Shown: positions 48,710-60,200 of the stretch, in pieces
Position numbering within the stretch: position 1 is the first letter of the stretch
How the letters are laid out: each line of letters starts with the position of its first letter
From: Seriola aureovittata
Lineage: Eukaryota > Chordata > Actinopteri > Carangiformes > Carangidae
Direction of reading: 5' to 3'
Assembly: GCF_021018895.1 (NCBI RefSeq)
Contig: NC_079374.1
Span: forward strand, 3,652,212 to 3,716,211
Length of the DNA: 64,000 bases
Position numbers and translations under genes: made by a program
Notes under the pieces: generated by a model
The model's input: only the letters and a program-made list of their open reading frames with translations
What the model was told of the DNA's origin: nothing
Databases searched by the model: none

Positions 48710-49045
48710 CGGTCCTCTATGCTTCACTGCCTGCAGTCCTGGTGTGTTTCATCATTTTCTCTCCCCTCACTCCCCACCCCCTCACTCCTGCTCGCAGCCA
48801 GCCAGCCAGTCAGCTGACTGGCTGCTGTGGTCTGGCAGTCACTGTGCTTGACCTGGCTGATTTCTGAGTCACATGCTCCTCCTGACTCCTTCTGATGCAT
48901 TTCTGGGTAAATGATTACTCTCTTTTAACTTGTGGTAAATTGTGTTTGAGCAACTCATACTCATGTGTTATTTTCTTGGCACAATAACTGGTGCTTGATT
49001 TAACTGAGCGGTTTGACATGTAGTGTTTTTAATGACTAGATTTAA

Positions 49046-49533
49046 AGGGCCCATCTAGTGTAAAGGTCTCTGTCCATGTGTAGTGTGATTATAGATCAGG
49101 TCTAGCTTCTATATTAATACTGTGAAAGTATCAAAGCCTCAGTCCACAGAGAAATGCACACAGCCTGTATTCAGAAACTGAGCCTTAAAACCAGCCGTCA
49201 GGACTTCTGTGACTTTGTGATGTCACAACTATACAGTCACTGCGCTCAGTCAGCCATGCCCCAAGCCCCGCCCACCTGGACCCACCATCCAACCTTGCAA
49301 GATTTGGTTTCTCTGAGTGTTTAACCTGAAATCTGCTATATTTTTATTGGCTCACTCAAAAAACAGTCAGCCAATCAGAAGAGAGGCTCAGGCACCGACC
49401 TGTTGTTACTCGAGCTCCAGAGAGAGGAGATGTAAAACTACACTGAGATGGTTTTTGGTTCTTAAAACCACAAATATATCTTCTTATGTATCAACACTTC
49501 AAAATAAAACACAGATGTGTAAAATATGGACCT
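49046..49533. mobile_element. TTAA-flanked MITE-like element (family A, complete copy 3)
   Basis: Starts AGGGCCCATCTAGTGTAAAG and ends AATATGGACCT. TTAA lies on both sides (49042-49045 and 49534-49537). Ends are short imperfect inverted repeats. Nearly full-length match to 18683-19186. Non-coding. Confidence 0.7.
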
Positions 49534-50806
49534 TTAATTTAGACCGGGATGTTTCTGACACAAAATCAAGGCTTCATGTTTAAACTACTTCTGGAAATAA
49601 AACCGCAGTGGGCTCAGTCTTTTGTCTGCTGTGAACACACACGGCACCACATTGTACGGGAACAAAGAATGAATCTACTGACTAATATTTATGGGCTAGT
49701 TACACTTTTATGTTCTCATGGACATGTGTGACTCATCAGTAAATAATTCACAGTTTGACACTAAAACCTACAGTGAGCTCCAACAGTCTGCTGCACGGGG
49801 GGAGACGGACAGTATCTGACGCCGCGTTGTTTGGTGCTCGTTTGAGTTTGTAGAATTATTCATGAATTCAAGCATTAGCCTTGACTGAGAGCACAGAGTC
49901 AGTCATAAATATTAAAATAGCCAATACATGCACTCGCCTGTACAGTGACTGTGAGGTTAAAGTGTAATCTACAAGCTGGGATAACGAATGGAGGGATATG
50001 ACTTTATATTCAAAGGGTTTTTGTATTGACAAAATATAAAAAGGTCATAAACGAAAGGTGTCACAGCTGCCAGTAATAGAAGGTTATCACAACACTAAAT
50101 GGCCCCTATCAGTGTTATACAACTATATTATATTATTGGGTCTATATTACTGATGCATAAACATTTCAGAGGTTCTTAATGAGAAGCTAATTTTAAAAGC
50201 TTCATAAACTGTTGGGGTAGTTCCATAATCTCTAACAATGCATTATATTTTATAAACGCATCGTACATTTAAACTAGCACGTAGAGCTGTGAAATAAATG
50301 TAGATAAAATGTGGATGAACCGGTTGATTAGCTCATGTAGCCGTTGCGTGCCGTATGAACGTCGTGTGTGAACACTGTCTGAGTCGTGTGGTGTTTCACA
50401 ACCATCTTGTGATGTTTGTTTCATTTTAACAACTCACTGAAGATTTCCGAAACATCTGAAGTGCTTCCCCGGGGCTGGTGTCTTTTCACAGCGTCTGGCT
50501 CGTAATGTCACTGGGGTGTTAAGTTCGTGTGGAGCTGAAATTCGTAGCATGATGGAATGATCTGATGTGTGATAAAAAAAAAAAACAGTGAGGCTTTAGA
50601 CTGTAGGCTTTTTTGTTTGGGTGGCCGGCAGCGCTCTGCCTGGTGTTGAGTCACAGCCTTATCAAACCACAGAGTGTAAAAAGCCAAGCACTGGTCTCCA
50701 GTAACACAGCCTGGCAGGCAACTTTCCATTGATTGAGAGAGCAGAGTGCCTTTGAATGCTATGAAAGGCCTTTTAGTGCGCTCATGGGAGGTGCCCTGCC
50801 CTGATA

Positions 50807-50811
<5 letters not shown>

Positions 50812-50838
<27 letters not shown>
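50812..50838 (+). repeat. (GA)n microsatellite
   Basis: About thirteen GA units. Confidence 0.9.
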
Positions 50839-51349
50839 TAGCTGCTTCCAGCATTCATAACAATTTTTTACTCCGAGCTGCTCTTTGTGTTTTCCTCTTA
50901 CGCTGAAAGCCGTTGGTGGAGGTGTATGGGTGCACTTCATATTGACTTCTATGAATAGTGTCACTCATGTTGGTTTATATCAGTGCAACACATTCAAGCG
51001 TTTTATGCCGCTTCATCCACTGCTCACAAACCCTCTGAAAACCATCCCTGGTTATTTATTGAGCAGCCGCTGATGAATAAACAGTGAAAAGTGCATATTA
51101 TCCCAAATAATGAAAATATGAACGTTCACACTTAAGCTGTGAATCCTCTACTAGATTGAACAACAGATCACTGTCACAAACAATGACCATCCAAACGCTA
51201 GCTTGACTAGTTAAAGTTTGCTAACTAGCTTTACCAGCTTTTTCCAGAGTAAAAGGATTTGTCATTAAGGTTTTTTTTTATTGTTATATGTCCAGTGTCT
51301 CTGTGTTGTCACATCCTATCAGGTTTTAGAGCAGTCCCGGTTTGGAGCC

Positions 51350-51860
51350 TTCAGCCATGCTAGCTACAGCTAGCTCTGTCAGGCTGTGCTAAACGCTAAC
51401 ATGCTCACAATAGCAATGCTAACATACATCAAAATATGTACAGTCACTTAGTTTTTTGTGACGTCTATTCTGTGTGTGATTTAAATGCCCCCTGGGAACA
51501 AATAAAGTTTCTTGAATTTAAATTAATAATGTTTATCAGGTTTAGTTGCTATCTCAGTTTAGCCTGTTAGCATTCAGACATTTGCCGCATAAAGGGAACA
51601 TCATTAGTTTGGTCATAAACCAAAGTGCTGGACACATTAAAACCTAATGGTGGCACCGGAAAATTACAATGACAATAAAGAACATCACCAAATTCAAATT
51701 AGTGAAATTAATCCTGAATATTTACACCAAATTTCATGGCAAAGTGTGGGAAAGTGTGAGGATCACCAAAGTCAGTAAGATTAATCCACCCAGAAACATG
51801 AATTCCTGCACAAAATTTCATGAAAATCCATGTGATTGTTTTTGAGATATTTCTGTCTGA
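51350..51860. repeat. teleost interspersed repeat (GCTAACATGCT / CAAATTTCATGGC family)
   Basis: CTAAACGCTAACATGCTCAC, GGTCATAAACCAAAGTGCTGG, CACCAAATTTCATGGCAA and GGATCACCAAAGTCAGTAAG occur in the order of a repeat common in fish genomes; partly shared with 27155-27300. An AATAAAGTTTCTTGAA tail at about 51500 may mark a separate retroelement insertion. Confidence 0.5.
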
Positions 51861-52394
51861 CTGCGACTGCCAAGCCTAAAGCGATGCCTGTGTAAAAATG
51901 ACCCCCTCCCTCTGTATCTCGCTCTGTACACCTCTCACCCCCCTCTTCTAGAAACCTGCCATCCACCAGATTAAGCTGGGAGCCCAATATAATGATCCTG
52001 ATCCATTTAACAGGAGCAAGTGGGGCTTTGAAAATGTCCCGTCACCTTGGAAACGCTCCATCACCAAACACAGAATGACGCCTGCTTGTCCAGCACTACT
52101 TATTGACCTGGCAGAGGTTAACGGTAAGGTATACATGCTGGAGAGGTGATTTAAAGCTGCACGCACATGAAACAAACAAGGCTGCATCATAAACATCACT
52201 CTGAATCAATACATACACTATTACAGAGCGCTTGATACAAGGCCCTGGGCGTGAGCAGGGAGAAAAGTGGACAAATGGGTGGTCCTTCAACATACATTAT
52301 ACCACATGACCACGAGCTGCGTCCAAGTAAATTATCGATCCAGATACAAGACAAGGCAGCTCAGGCATAATATGGTTTCAGCTTTAAATCTTCA

Positions 52395-52395
52395 G

Positions 52396-52424
<29 letters not shown>
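52395..52424 (+). repeat. (CA)n microsatellite
   Basis: About fifteen CA units. Confidence 0.95.
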
Positions 52425-52426
<2 letters not shown>

Positions 52427-52586
52427 GAAGGTGAACCTCTCAGTTTTGGAGAAATATGGGTCACGCTGCCGAGAAGGGAACAGCACAAATCTTTCACTTT
52501 ATTTGGCCAACACACTGAGCTCGCACAGTGTGAGTTACTTTGGTGAAACCTTGCTCCTAAAACTCTGTTACATAACTGGTTGCAGA

Positions 52587-52628
<42 letters not shown>
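52587..52628 (+). repeat. (AC)n microsatellite
   Basis: About 21 AC units. Confidence 0.95.
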
Positions 52629-52632
<4 letters not shown>

Positions 52633-53780
52633 CCCACAAGTCATTATTTATGTCAGGTTTTTATGAGAGCTTGTATTTATTTTGCTCTAAGCTCGGCTGC
52701 CCTCTAGTGTACAGAACCTCAAGCACCAGGACACGAGCACCAAAGAAGGTAACGGGCTTACACAACACAGTTTGACTTAGATTACATAATTAAAGAACAT
52801 TAAAATAAAAAAAAATTAAAAATTCTTTATACATCTAAATATTGTCATTGTGTTTCTTCATGCGTTATCACGTCCTGATAAAGAGTTTATAAGCTGTAAT
52901 TAATGTGTTTATTCATGGTTAATAAACCAATTACTAATGACATTTCACAGTTTCTAATGAGCTGTTAATACAGAGATAATACACTTTAAAATATCCATTC
53001 TCATTCCTCTCTCTTGTTGAGAGGAACCTGCAAACTTAAAGTGAGATGCTACAAAATCATCATCACTGAGTTTCCAGCTTTATTTTTTGCAAACATTTTC
53101 ATATTCTGACAATAAGTGCTCACTGCTGAGGGTTTTATTTTACACTGCAGTGCAGCCAGCGCGGTGAGCTGACCCTGTGACCTTTTTACTTGGATTTTCA
53201 GCTGATGGAGTTTGAGTTTCATCATGTGACGCTCCTCACTCATGGCAACTATCGCTGGTTACTAAACAACCGAGTAATTCCTTTGTTTATTCCACGGAAA
53301 GTCTGTTTACAGCTCCTCCTGTACACTTTGACTCATTCACACACTCACTTAAAACTATCAAGCGAATCCTTTTCATAAAGGCTGGACTGTACACTGTGCC
53401 CTTGTCAGATGCCTAGAAACAATATCGTCATGTGGAAAGCATTCTGTGCACGGCGTTAATGACCCCTGGTTGTTCTCCCCTGTCTATGGCTTGATTGGAC
53501 AGACCGTTAATGACAAGGCTGGTTGTCAGTCACCGCCTCCTTCTGTCCACATGCTGAAGTGTCCATACTTTAGCAACACACTGACACCCAACGTGTCATG
53601 AAACAATAAACAGCTACTAAATGGAGCTTGTGGTGAGACCGTTTTTTAGATTGGATACACATCATAAAATAAATTATTTCCCAGTAATTATAACAGATAC
53701 ATGAGTGGACATTCTGCACAGGTAGAATAATTTCATCAGCCCAGTATGAAAGTGGTGAATTCATCAAGTTTGTTGTCTCT

Positions 53781-53906
53781 TAAGATAAGATAAGATAAGA
53801 TAAGATAAGATAAGATAAGATAAGATAAGATAAGATAAATTAAGATAAGATAAGATAAGATAAGATAAGATAAGATAAGATAAGATAAGATAAGATAAGA
53901 TAAGAT
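53781..53906 (+). repeat. (TAAGA)n pentanucleotide array
   Basis: About 25 units of TAAGA with one interruption near 53838. The minus-strand open frame of repeated LSYLI units is a by-product. Confidence 0.95.
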
Positions 53907-54129
53907 ACAGCACAGACGGTACAAAGAAAGAAAAACTTCAATATGACAAACTAGAAAAAGATGAATAATAAAATAATATGGTATATACTGTATGTCTCTT
54001 TTTAATCAGTTAAATGGCAAACAGAACTGTAGCTGATGATTAAAGCCGTGTTCGAGTTTTACAACAGCAGACGACACGTTGCAATAGATGGACAAACTGT
54101 TCCTGCAGCTGAATTCTTCACAGGCTGCA

Positions 54130-54172
54130 GCTTTCTCTCTCTCTCTCTCTCTCTCTCGCTCTCTCTCGCTCT
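54130..54172 (+). repeat. (CT)n microsatellite
   Basis: CT units with scattered G substitutions. Confidence 0.9.
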
Positions 54173-55899
54173 CTTTCTATCTGTCTTTCTTTTTTTGTCT
54201 GTGAATGGTGGGTGTAGTGTGGGAGCTGAGAACTGAAGCTTTTGTAATATGTGTTTTTCACTCGTAGCGGCACCCTGAATGTCCCCCAACAGAACAATAA
54301 AGGTTGCTGAGCTGCATTGAATTGCACAAAATATAATGCAGCACTTATCAGGTTTGGGACATGACTACGTCCTGGTGGCGCAACCATACTGTCACTTTAC
54401 TGAGTTCTCTGGCTTTTAAACACGCTGACGTCAGAATTATATAATTGTTATCCCTGTGGCTGTTTGGAGAGAGTCTGACTGCAGGATCCTTGAGTGGTGC
54501 GTCGAGCACTAACAATAAGTGTATGGAGACTGAAACTGTACAACCAACTTACTAATGTATGACTTTCCTTTTGAGGGTGCTTACATTGAATATGCTGCAT
54601 ATCAGCTCACATTAGCGTTGACGTCAATGATTAATTACAGCATATAATGTTCATTCTATTCATGTTTATATACATGTGTCCTTAAATAACACTGTCAAGG
54701 AGTCATAACTGCTGATCATTTCACCACCTTACCTACTGTAAAACAAACTAATATGAATTTGCTGTATTCTAGATTCTGTAAAAAAGGTTGTGTTAAAGTA
54801 TATGTTAAATGTGTTTTCAATTGTTAAACTTATTGTAAAATGGATGAAAACATTGAGTCTGTTTGGTGTCTGGTCTCTTGTTTAGACTTTAAGTGAAACA
54901 TTTGGGATGTAACATTTTGTGTTACTGAGTTTTGTGTTGAAGTTTTGTTGCGACAATTGAGTCACATCAATAATATTTTGTAAATCAGGATATTGTTGAC
55001 CGAATGGTTTTATACAGACACACTGCAGTATTAATCAGTTAATCAAACTTTATTAATATAGCACCTCTTATAAAAGGCAAATGTAATTCAAAGTACTTTA
55101 CAAAGAGGAACTAATAAATAAATAAATAAATAAGTAGGAAATGAAGGTACTCCAGATAACAAGGGGATATGAACCATGTTGAAAATTGCTAAAATGACAA
55201 AATAAATATTACACATGCTAAAGAGGAAGGATTGTTTTGTTCCAAATCGAGTGCGTTTCAGTTTAAAAACCTTGTGAATAAACAAGCAGATGTAGCAGTG
55301 CCTCATGATATAGAAAACACACATGATATGCTACAGAAGAAGAAGAATAAGATGGATAATACTGAAGTGAGGGGAAGATGTTTAACTGAAATAAAAAATG
55401 TCTTATGTAAGCAGATTATTCAGATTAAGATGGGAAATTCCCTGTCTGGATAAAGTCCTTGTTGAAAACAAGACCATTATTATTGACCCACTTCTATTTA
55501 ATATTATGAAGAGTTTGGGTTTCCCCTGTTTAGTGGATAATGGGCCTGTGACAAAACAGGAAATAACTTTTAGTTGAGTGGACTGTGAACAGGCTGGTTT
55601 AAGATATACTGAAACATTTATATTATGGTATCAAAATTATTTATGCTACTTTTACTTACGCAAATAAAGTAAATGTAACATTTTTAATATAGAAAATTGA
55701 ATTCTAACACAAGTTCACAATTAAAACCCTTTCAAAATAAAGTATGATTGAAAACCAGTAGAAACAACATGACCTAGAATCATTCATGATAAAATAATAA
55801 TAATAATAATAATAATCTTGTAAGATTTGTTGCTAAATATTAAAAATTATTATTATTTTATTATTTGTTTATTATTCATTATTATTTATTAGTGTTAAT

Positions 55900-56025
55900 T
55901 GTGTACTGTTGGAACTCTACAAAAGATGGTCGGTTGTAGTTGTGTGGTCTCAGAGGCAACAGTCCTCAGACTTCAACAAATTAACCCGGAAGTACCTGCG
56001 TGACTGGCAACAAATACAGACAGAG
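55900..56025 (+). promoter_or_regulatory. rbm44: probable rbm44 promoter and leader with an ETS site
   Basis: CCGGAAGT, a consensus ETS-factor site, lies at 55986-55993. A good donor (ACAGAG then GTGAGC) follows at 56026, suggesting a short non-coding leader exon. The start site is inferred. Confidence 0.4.
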
Positions 56026-56230
56026 GTGAGCACGTGTTTTTTTTTTTTCCTTTTGAGCGGACTGACCTGTTAAACACGTCAGCCGGATACAGTAGTTTCC
56101 AATTAGCTTAATTAGCAGACGAAGGTCCACTTAGCTACCAACTCCAGACGAGTAACTGAAACCAACGGAAGCCCGCCATTTGGTTTAAATATATAAATAT
56201 ATTCTTTATTTTTTTGTGAAGACGGTGAAA

Positions 56231-56245
56231 ATGACGACACAACGG
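56231..56245 (+). CDS. rbm44: rbm44 first coding exon (MTTQR), tentative
   Basis: AAAATGACG has A at -3 and ends in CGG before donor GTAACA. It is the only nearby ATG that joins exon 56461 in phase, since that exon has no in-frame ATG and a stop lies upstream of its acceptor. Confidence 0.5.
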
Positions 56246-57175
56246 GTAACAAGCGTTTAACGTTTAGGTTGAAGGGTTAATTTTTAGATTAAGTGGTCGT
56301 TATTGATATTTGCTTAAGCTAGCGGTTAGCTAGCAGTTAGCTAGCTTAACGTTAGCTTAAAGTTAGCTAACGTTCGTAGTAGTAATGGAGTGTTGCTAAC
56401 ACTTTAGACTTCAGTGACTGTTGCTCATTGTGATGTCTCAACCTCGGACATGTTTTCCAGACAGTGTGGCCGACCTTCCCGCTAACATTACCCTACGAAG
56501 TGGTCCTTCCTGGGCCTTCGTACTTGGCCAGTGACTACGCGGGTTTGGTGTTGCCGTCGACGGCGCTACCCTATTTTTACAATAAGGTGATCGAAAAGCA
56601 AAATCAAAGTAAGTCCCCGAAGAGACTGCTATTCAAAAACGAGACGTCTGTGCAAAGTATTTCCAACGGCACCGTAGGTTTACTTTTTAGTTAGATACAA
56701 GGTGACAGGGGTGAATGCACATGTCTGCACAGTTATGACATGATGATTCCTAAGGTCTCATTTACAAATGTTGAACCTCAGGGTTGATGTTGTTGACATT
56801 CATTCATCTCACTGTGGTTTCTCCATCAACAGAAGAGAGCAGGAAGTTCTTTCTGGACAGGTATGCTGCTGTAGATTTATGTAATATCACTGCAGATAAA
56901 TATGTACTATATGACTTAACATTGATTTGTCGACCAACAGCTGTTTCCTCTGATCTTACAGGTCTGTGTTCGATTTGATAGAAGCTCATCCCTACCTTGC
57001 GCTAACTGACCCAAAGTTGCTGGGCTGGTACCTCTGTTTGTCTCCGGAGGACAGAAAGATCATACTAGGTATGTTTCAGAGGGCACAGCTTGATGTCGGA
57101 TAGCTGGCAGTGAAATCATCACTTTAATTTGTGTTTGTCTTTTTATTTTGTGATGACAAAATAAAAGCCATATTA

Positions 57176-57248
<73 letters not shown>

Positions 57249-60200
57249 TTCAGGCTTCTAGTAGCATATTCACCACAGAAAATGCAAACTGAAGTAAGAA
57301 CAACCAATGCAATAAAAAAGGCAATAATAATCAATTACAAGCAGGCAAAGACTATATAATAACAAAGCAATGATGAATTGTTACAATTGGTCAAAAGACT
57401 AAATAAAGTATGATGCACTAGCCATCGTAACTGTACATGAATGTGCAAGTGGTGGTCATGCAAATAGGAGGAAAGGTGCGAAGCCCAGCACAGTTCAGTC
57501 CAGGTGGTCAAGGCTCATCCTCCTCTGCCTTTGTTAGGAGGAAGAGGATGAGCCATATGGTTCCGGGGATGAAGGATTTCTTTAGTCTTTTTGTTGAGCA
57601 GCTCTGTAACAGCTGACCAATGTGCTGTGTACACACAATTACATACAGGAGTTTGTTCATGGCTATACACAACAGCAAACATACACGGCAAAGAAAAATT
57701 ACATAGTGTTTACCAGACAATTCCTATTGGGACTGTGACAACTTGAAGGGCTGATTACAACTTTACAGCTACAAAATAATAAAAATAGAAGACAAAAATA
57801 AAACAGTCACAAATCGAGACAAGATAATCATGGATTATTATACAGACAGAAATGCTAATGTGTGTTTGAATGCAGACACACCAATTAATAAATACCAAGT
57901 CCATGTGTGTGAGTGTATGTGAATGTGAGGGATAAAAGATGCATAAAAAGTGATTTTTAGTTTGTCAAATTCAGTGTAATTGTTTTTCTCTCTCTTAGAT
58001 GAAGGAGGGTTTCACCAGTTTCTGCAAAGACATCCTGCCTTAGAGCTGTCGAGGCATCATGTTTATGTGAAGTGTAAGTCTATTCAGATGCTATAATCTT
58101 CTAATAGCTGTGTGCACATTAACATTATACTGTTACTTTCTTTTTCATTTTATAACAAATGCAGATGACATTGGAAGTAGGAGCCCTGTCCACCCAACCA
58201 TGACATCCAATAAGTATGTTTCACAATAATTGCAGTGAATTGATAACACAGTGTATCACGCGAGTTAAGGATTCATCATTTTTACTTTGATTTATTGATG
58301 AAACCCTGTTTTGTTCTCAGGTCTAAAACACCAGGAGCACAGACGTGCAAATTTGGTAAAAACGCAAATCTCACACACGCACAGTGACACACTTTTTTAA
58401 ATTTAAGTGCAAGAAACATCTGAGATTATAAATGCATTATTCTGATTACTTTCTGTAAGTTTGTCACTGGTAATGGATAAAACAGTGGAGCTTTATGTGG
58501 AAAGCTGATGGCTCCTTGTTAAATCACTGACCACCGTCTTTCAGTTTAGCCAGCGTCAGTTTCACTACCAGTGAGTCACATGCAACAGTTTCATTTCACA
58601 AATAGTTCTGTGACTGGGCCGTGTACTGTACTACAACAGAAATCTGTGACTCACAAGTCTACAACTTACGTCCCGTGGATGAATCATTGTGTCTTGACAT
58701 TGCACCACCAGGGTGAATAAACATCAGTGGAAAACATGTGGTTTAATCCTTGACTGGGAAACTTCCCCCCAATCCAGTGAGATAAGATTTTTAGTAAACA
58801 GTTGTTGTTACATTAAAACCTAATTTTCATACTAGAAAAGCTTCAACATTTTTGTTTGTTTGTGCCTCCTGCAAGAAATGCCCCACACACACCTGGAGCT
58901 GGAGATGCTTCACAATAATGTGAGGGAGAACTTCACCCTACTTGGCTGTAGCAACAGCAGGGGCGGATCACAAAAACATCCAGACGAGAAAGTCTGCCAG
59001 CTGATTCACCTGCAAGACAGTTTCCATACAGCCTACAACAGCCCCATCACACAGGAACGGAGCCATCAGAAGGCCCGTAAAGAGAGGGTATACAGTTCTC
59101 TGTATGTGTGTTAAACTGTTTCTAAAATTTCAAAAAATCTGAATAACACATGATTTCTATTTTGAAGAGTTCACCACTGTCCCAGCTGAACGAAGAGGGG
59201 CCATCATGGCAGACGGCCAGTAGTATCAGCAGTGCAGCTGTGCAGGATCCAGCAGCCCTGTCCAGCTTCTCTCTGGACATGGAGCTGGAGCGATGCAGGA
59301 AGAGGGAGAAGACTGAGCTCAGGAGACCGTTGTCAATGACACAAGGCCAGAGTGCAAACTTCACATATGCTGAAGTCAGTCCATTACGGTGAGGATGATT
59401 CCTGCAGCTCACACAAATAATAATTATTTTAGTGTAAACCCTTCCATCACCGTCTAATCCGTCTCATCTATTTTTCATTTACATTTTAGGTGTGGAAATT
59501 ATACATTGTCATTGTGATGTCTGTGAATGAGTTTTCAGTTCAGTCTCTTTCATCTCATTGTATAATATGAATACATATTTTTATCTGCAATGTTGTTACA
59601 GGTCAACAATTGAATACGAGTCTCCCGAGTACTACAGCTTTGACAGCACTGAAAGGAATGGTGGAGAGGATAATAACAGGAGCGTGGATCAGGTGAACTG
59701 TCCTCTGGGCCCAGTTGAGAAAAGCAGCACAATAGAAGGGTGTCAGGATTACATGGCGTGTGGAAATGAGTCCACTGTCGACAGTAATGAAGCCAGTTTA
59801 AGCTTAGACAATCAGAGTGACAACTTCCATAGCATCATGGAGGACGATAAGAGCATCCTTGTCTGTCTGGCCGGCGAAGCACAGACAGGTTCAGTCAGCA
59901 CTAACAGTGAAGCGCTGGCAGACACCAGGGAGGATGAGAAGTCAGTTCAGTCTCACATGAAGATAAGCTCTTCAGAAAAATACACCTCCCCCATGCCCGG
60001 CGTCCCCACGTGTGACATTATGGTCGGCACTGAGCTGACACCGTGTGCGTCGACTTTCACCCAATCTGAGGATCCAGAAACAGCTGACAAGAATGTCATC
60101 ACTGAAGTCCACATGGCAGATCTGGACTACCTGGCTGAGGTGAGGCAGCTGAAACCAAACACCCACACGTCTTTATAGCAGCTCCAGAAAAATGTTAAAC

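Larger units (their letters stand above)
45855..48730 (+). other. etv5: etv5 3'UTR, about 2.9 kb
   Basis: Runs from the stop to just after the AATAAA at 48704. Contains the tandem duplication 45903-47366, two C30-class tracts, T-rich stretches (about 47695-47750 and 48206-48229) and A-rich stretches. Open frames here are duplicated low-complexity noise. Confidence 0.7.
48731..55900. other. intergenic region between etv5 and rbm44
   Basis: About 7 kb without a supportable gene. Holds a complete family A element (49046-49533), a LINE-tail-like stretch near 51485, the 51350-51860 repeat, a pentanucleotide array and several dinucleotide repeats. 49540-50800 and 54200-55900 show nothing recognisable beyond short low-complexity runs. 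Confidence 0.6.
57069..57998 (+). other. rbm44: rbm44 intron 4, 930 bp
   Basis: Contains (TA)n at 57178-57246 and a stretch (57508-57720) whose minus strand reads RLKKSFIPGTI, reminiscent of the C-terminal end of LINE reverse-transcriptase ORFs. Confidence 0.6.

Noticed and set aside
53781..53906. CRISPR-like array
   Set aside because: Pure tandem pentanucleotide without spacers, in a vertebrate genome.
53736..53924. Minus-strand open frame of repeated LSYLI units
   Set aside because: Translation of the TAAGA array.
56434..56535. ATG at 56434 (MSQPRTCFPDS) as the rbm44 start
   Set aside because: Its frame stops at 56533 and does not join the following exons; the acceptor at 56460 with the TVWPTFPL frame fits.
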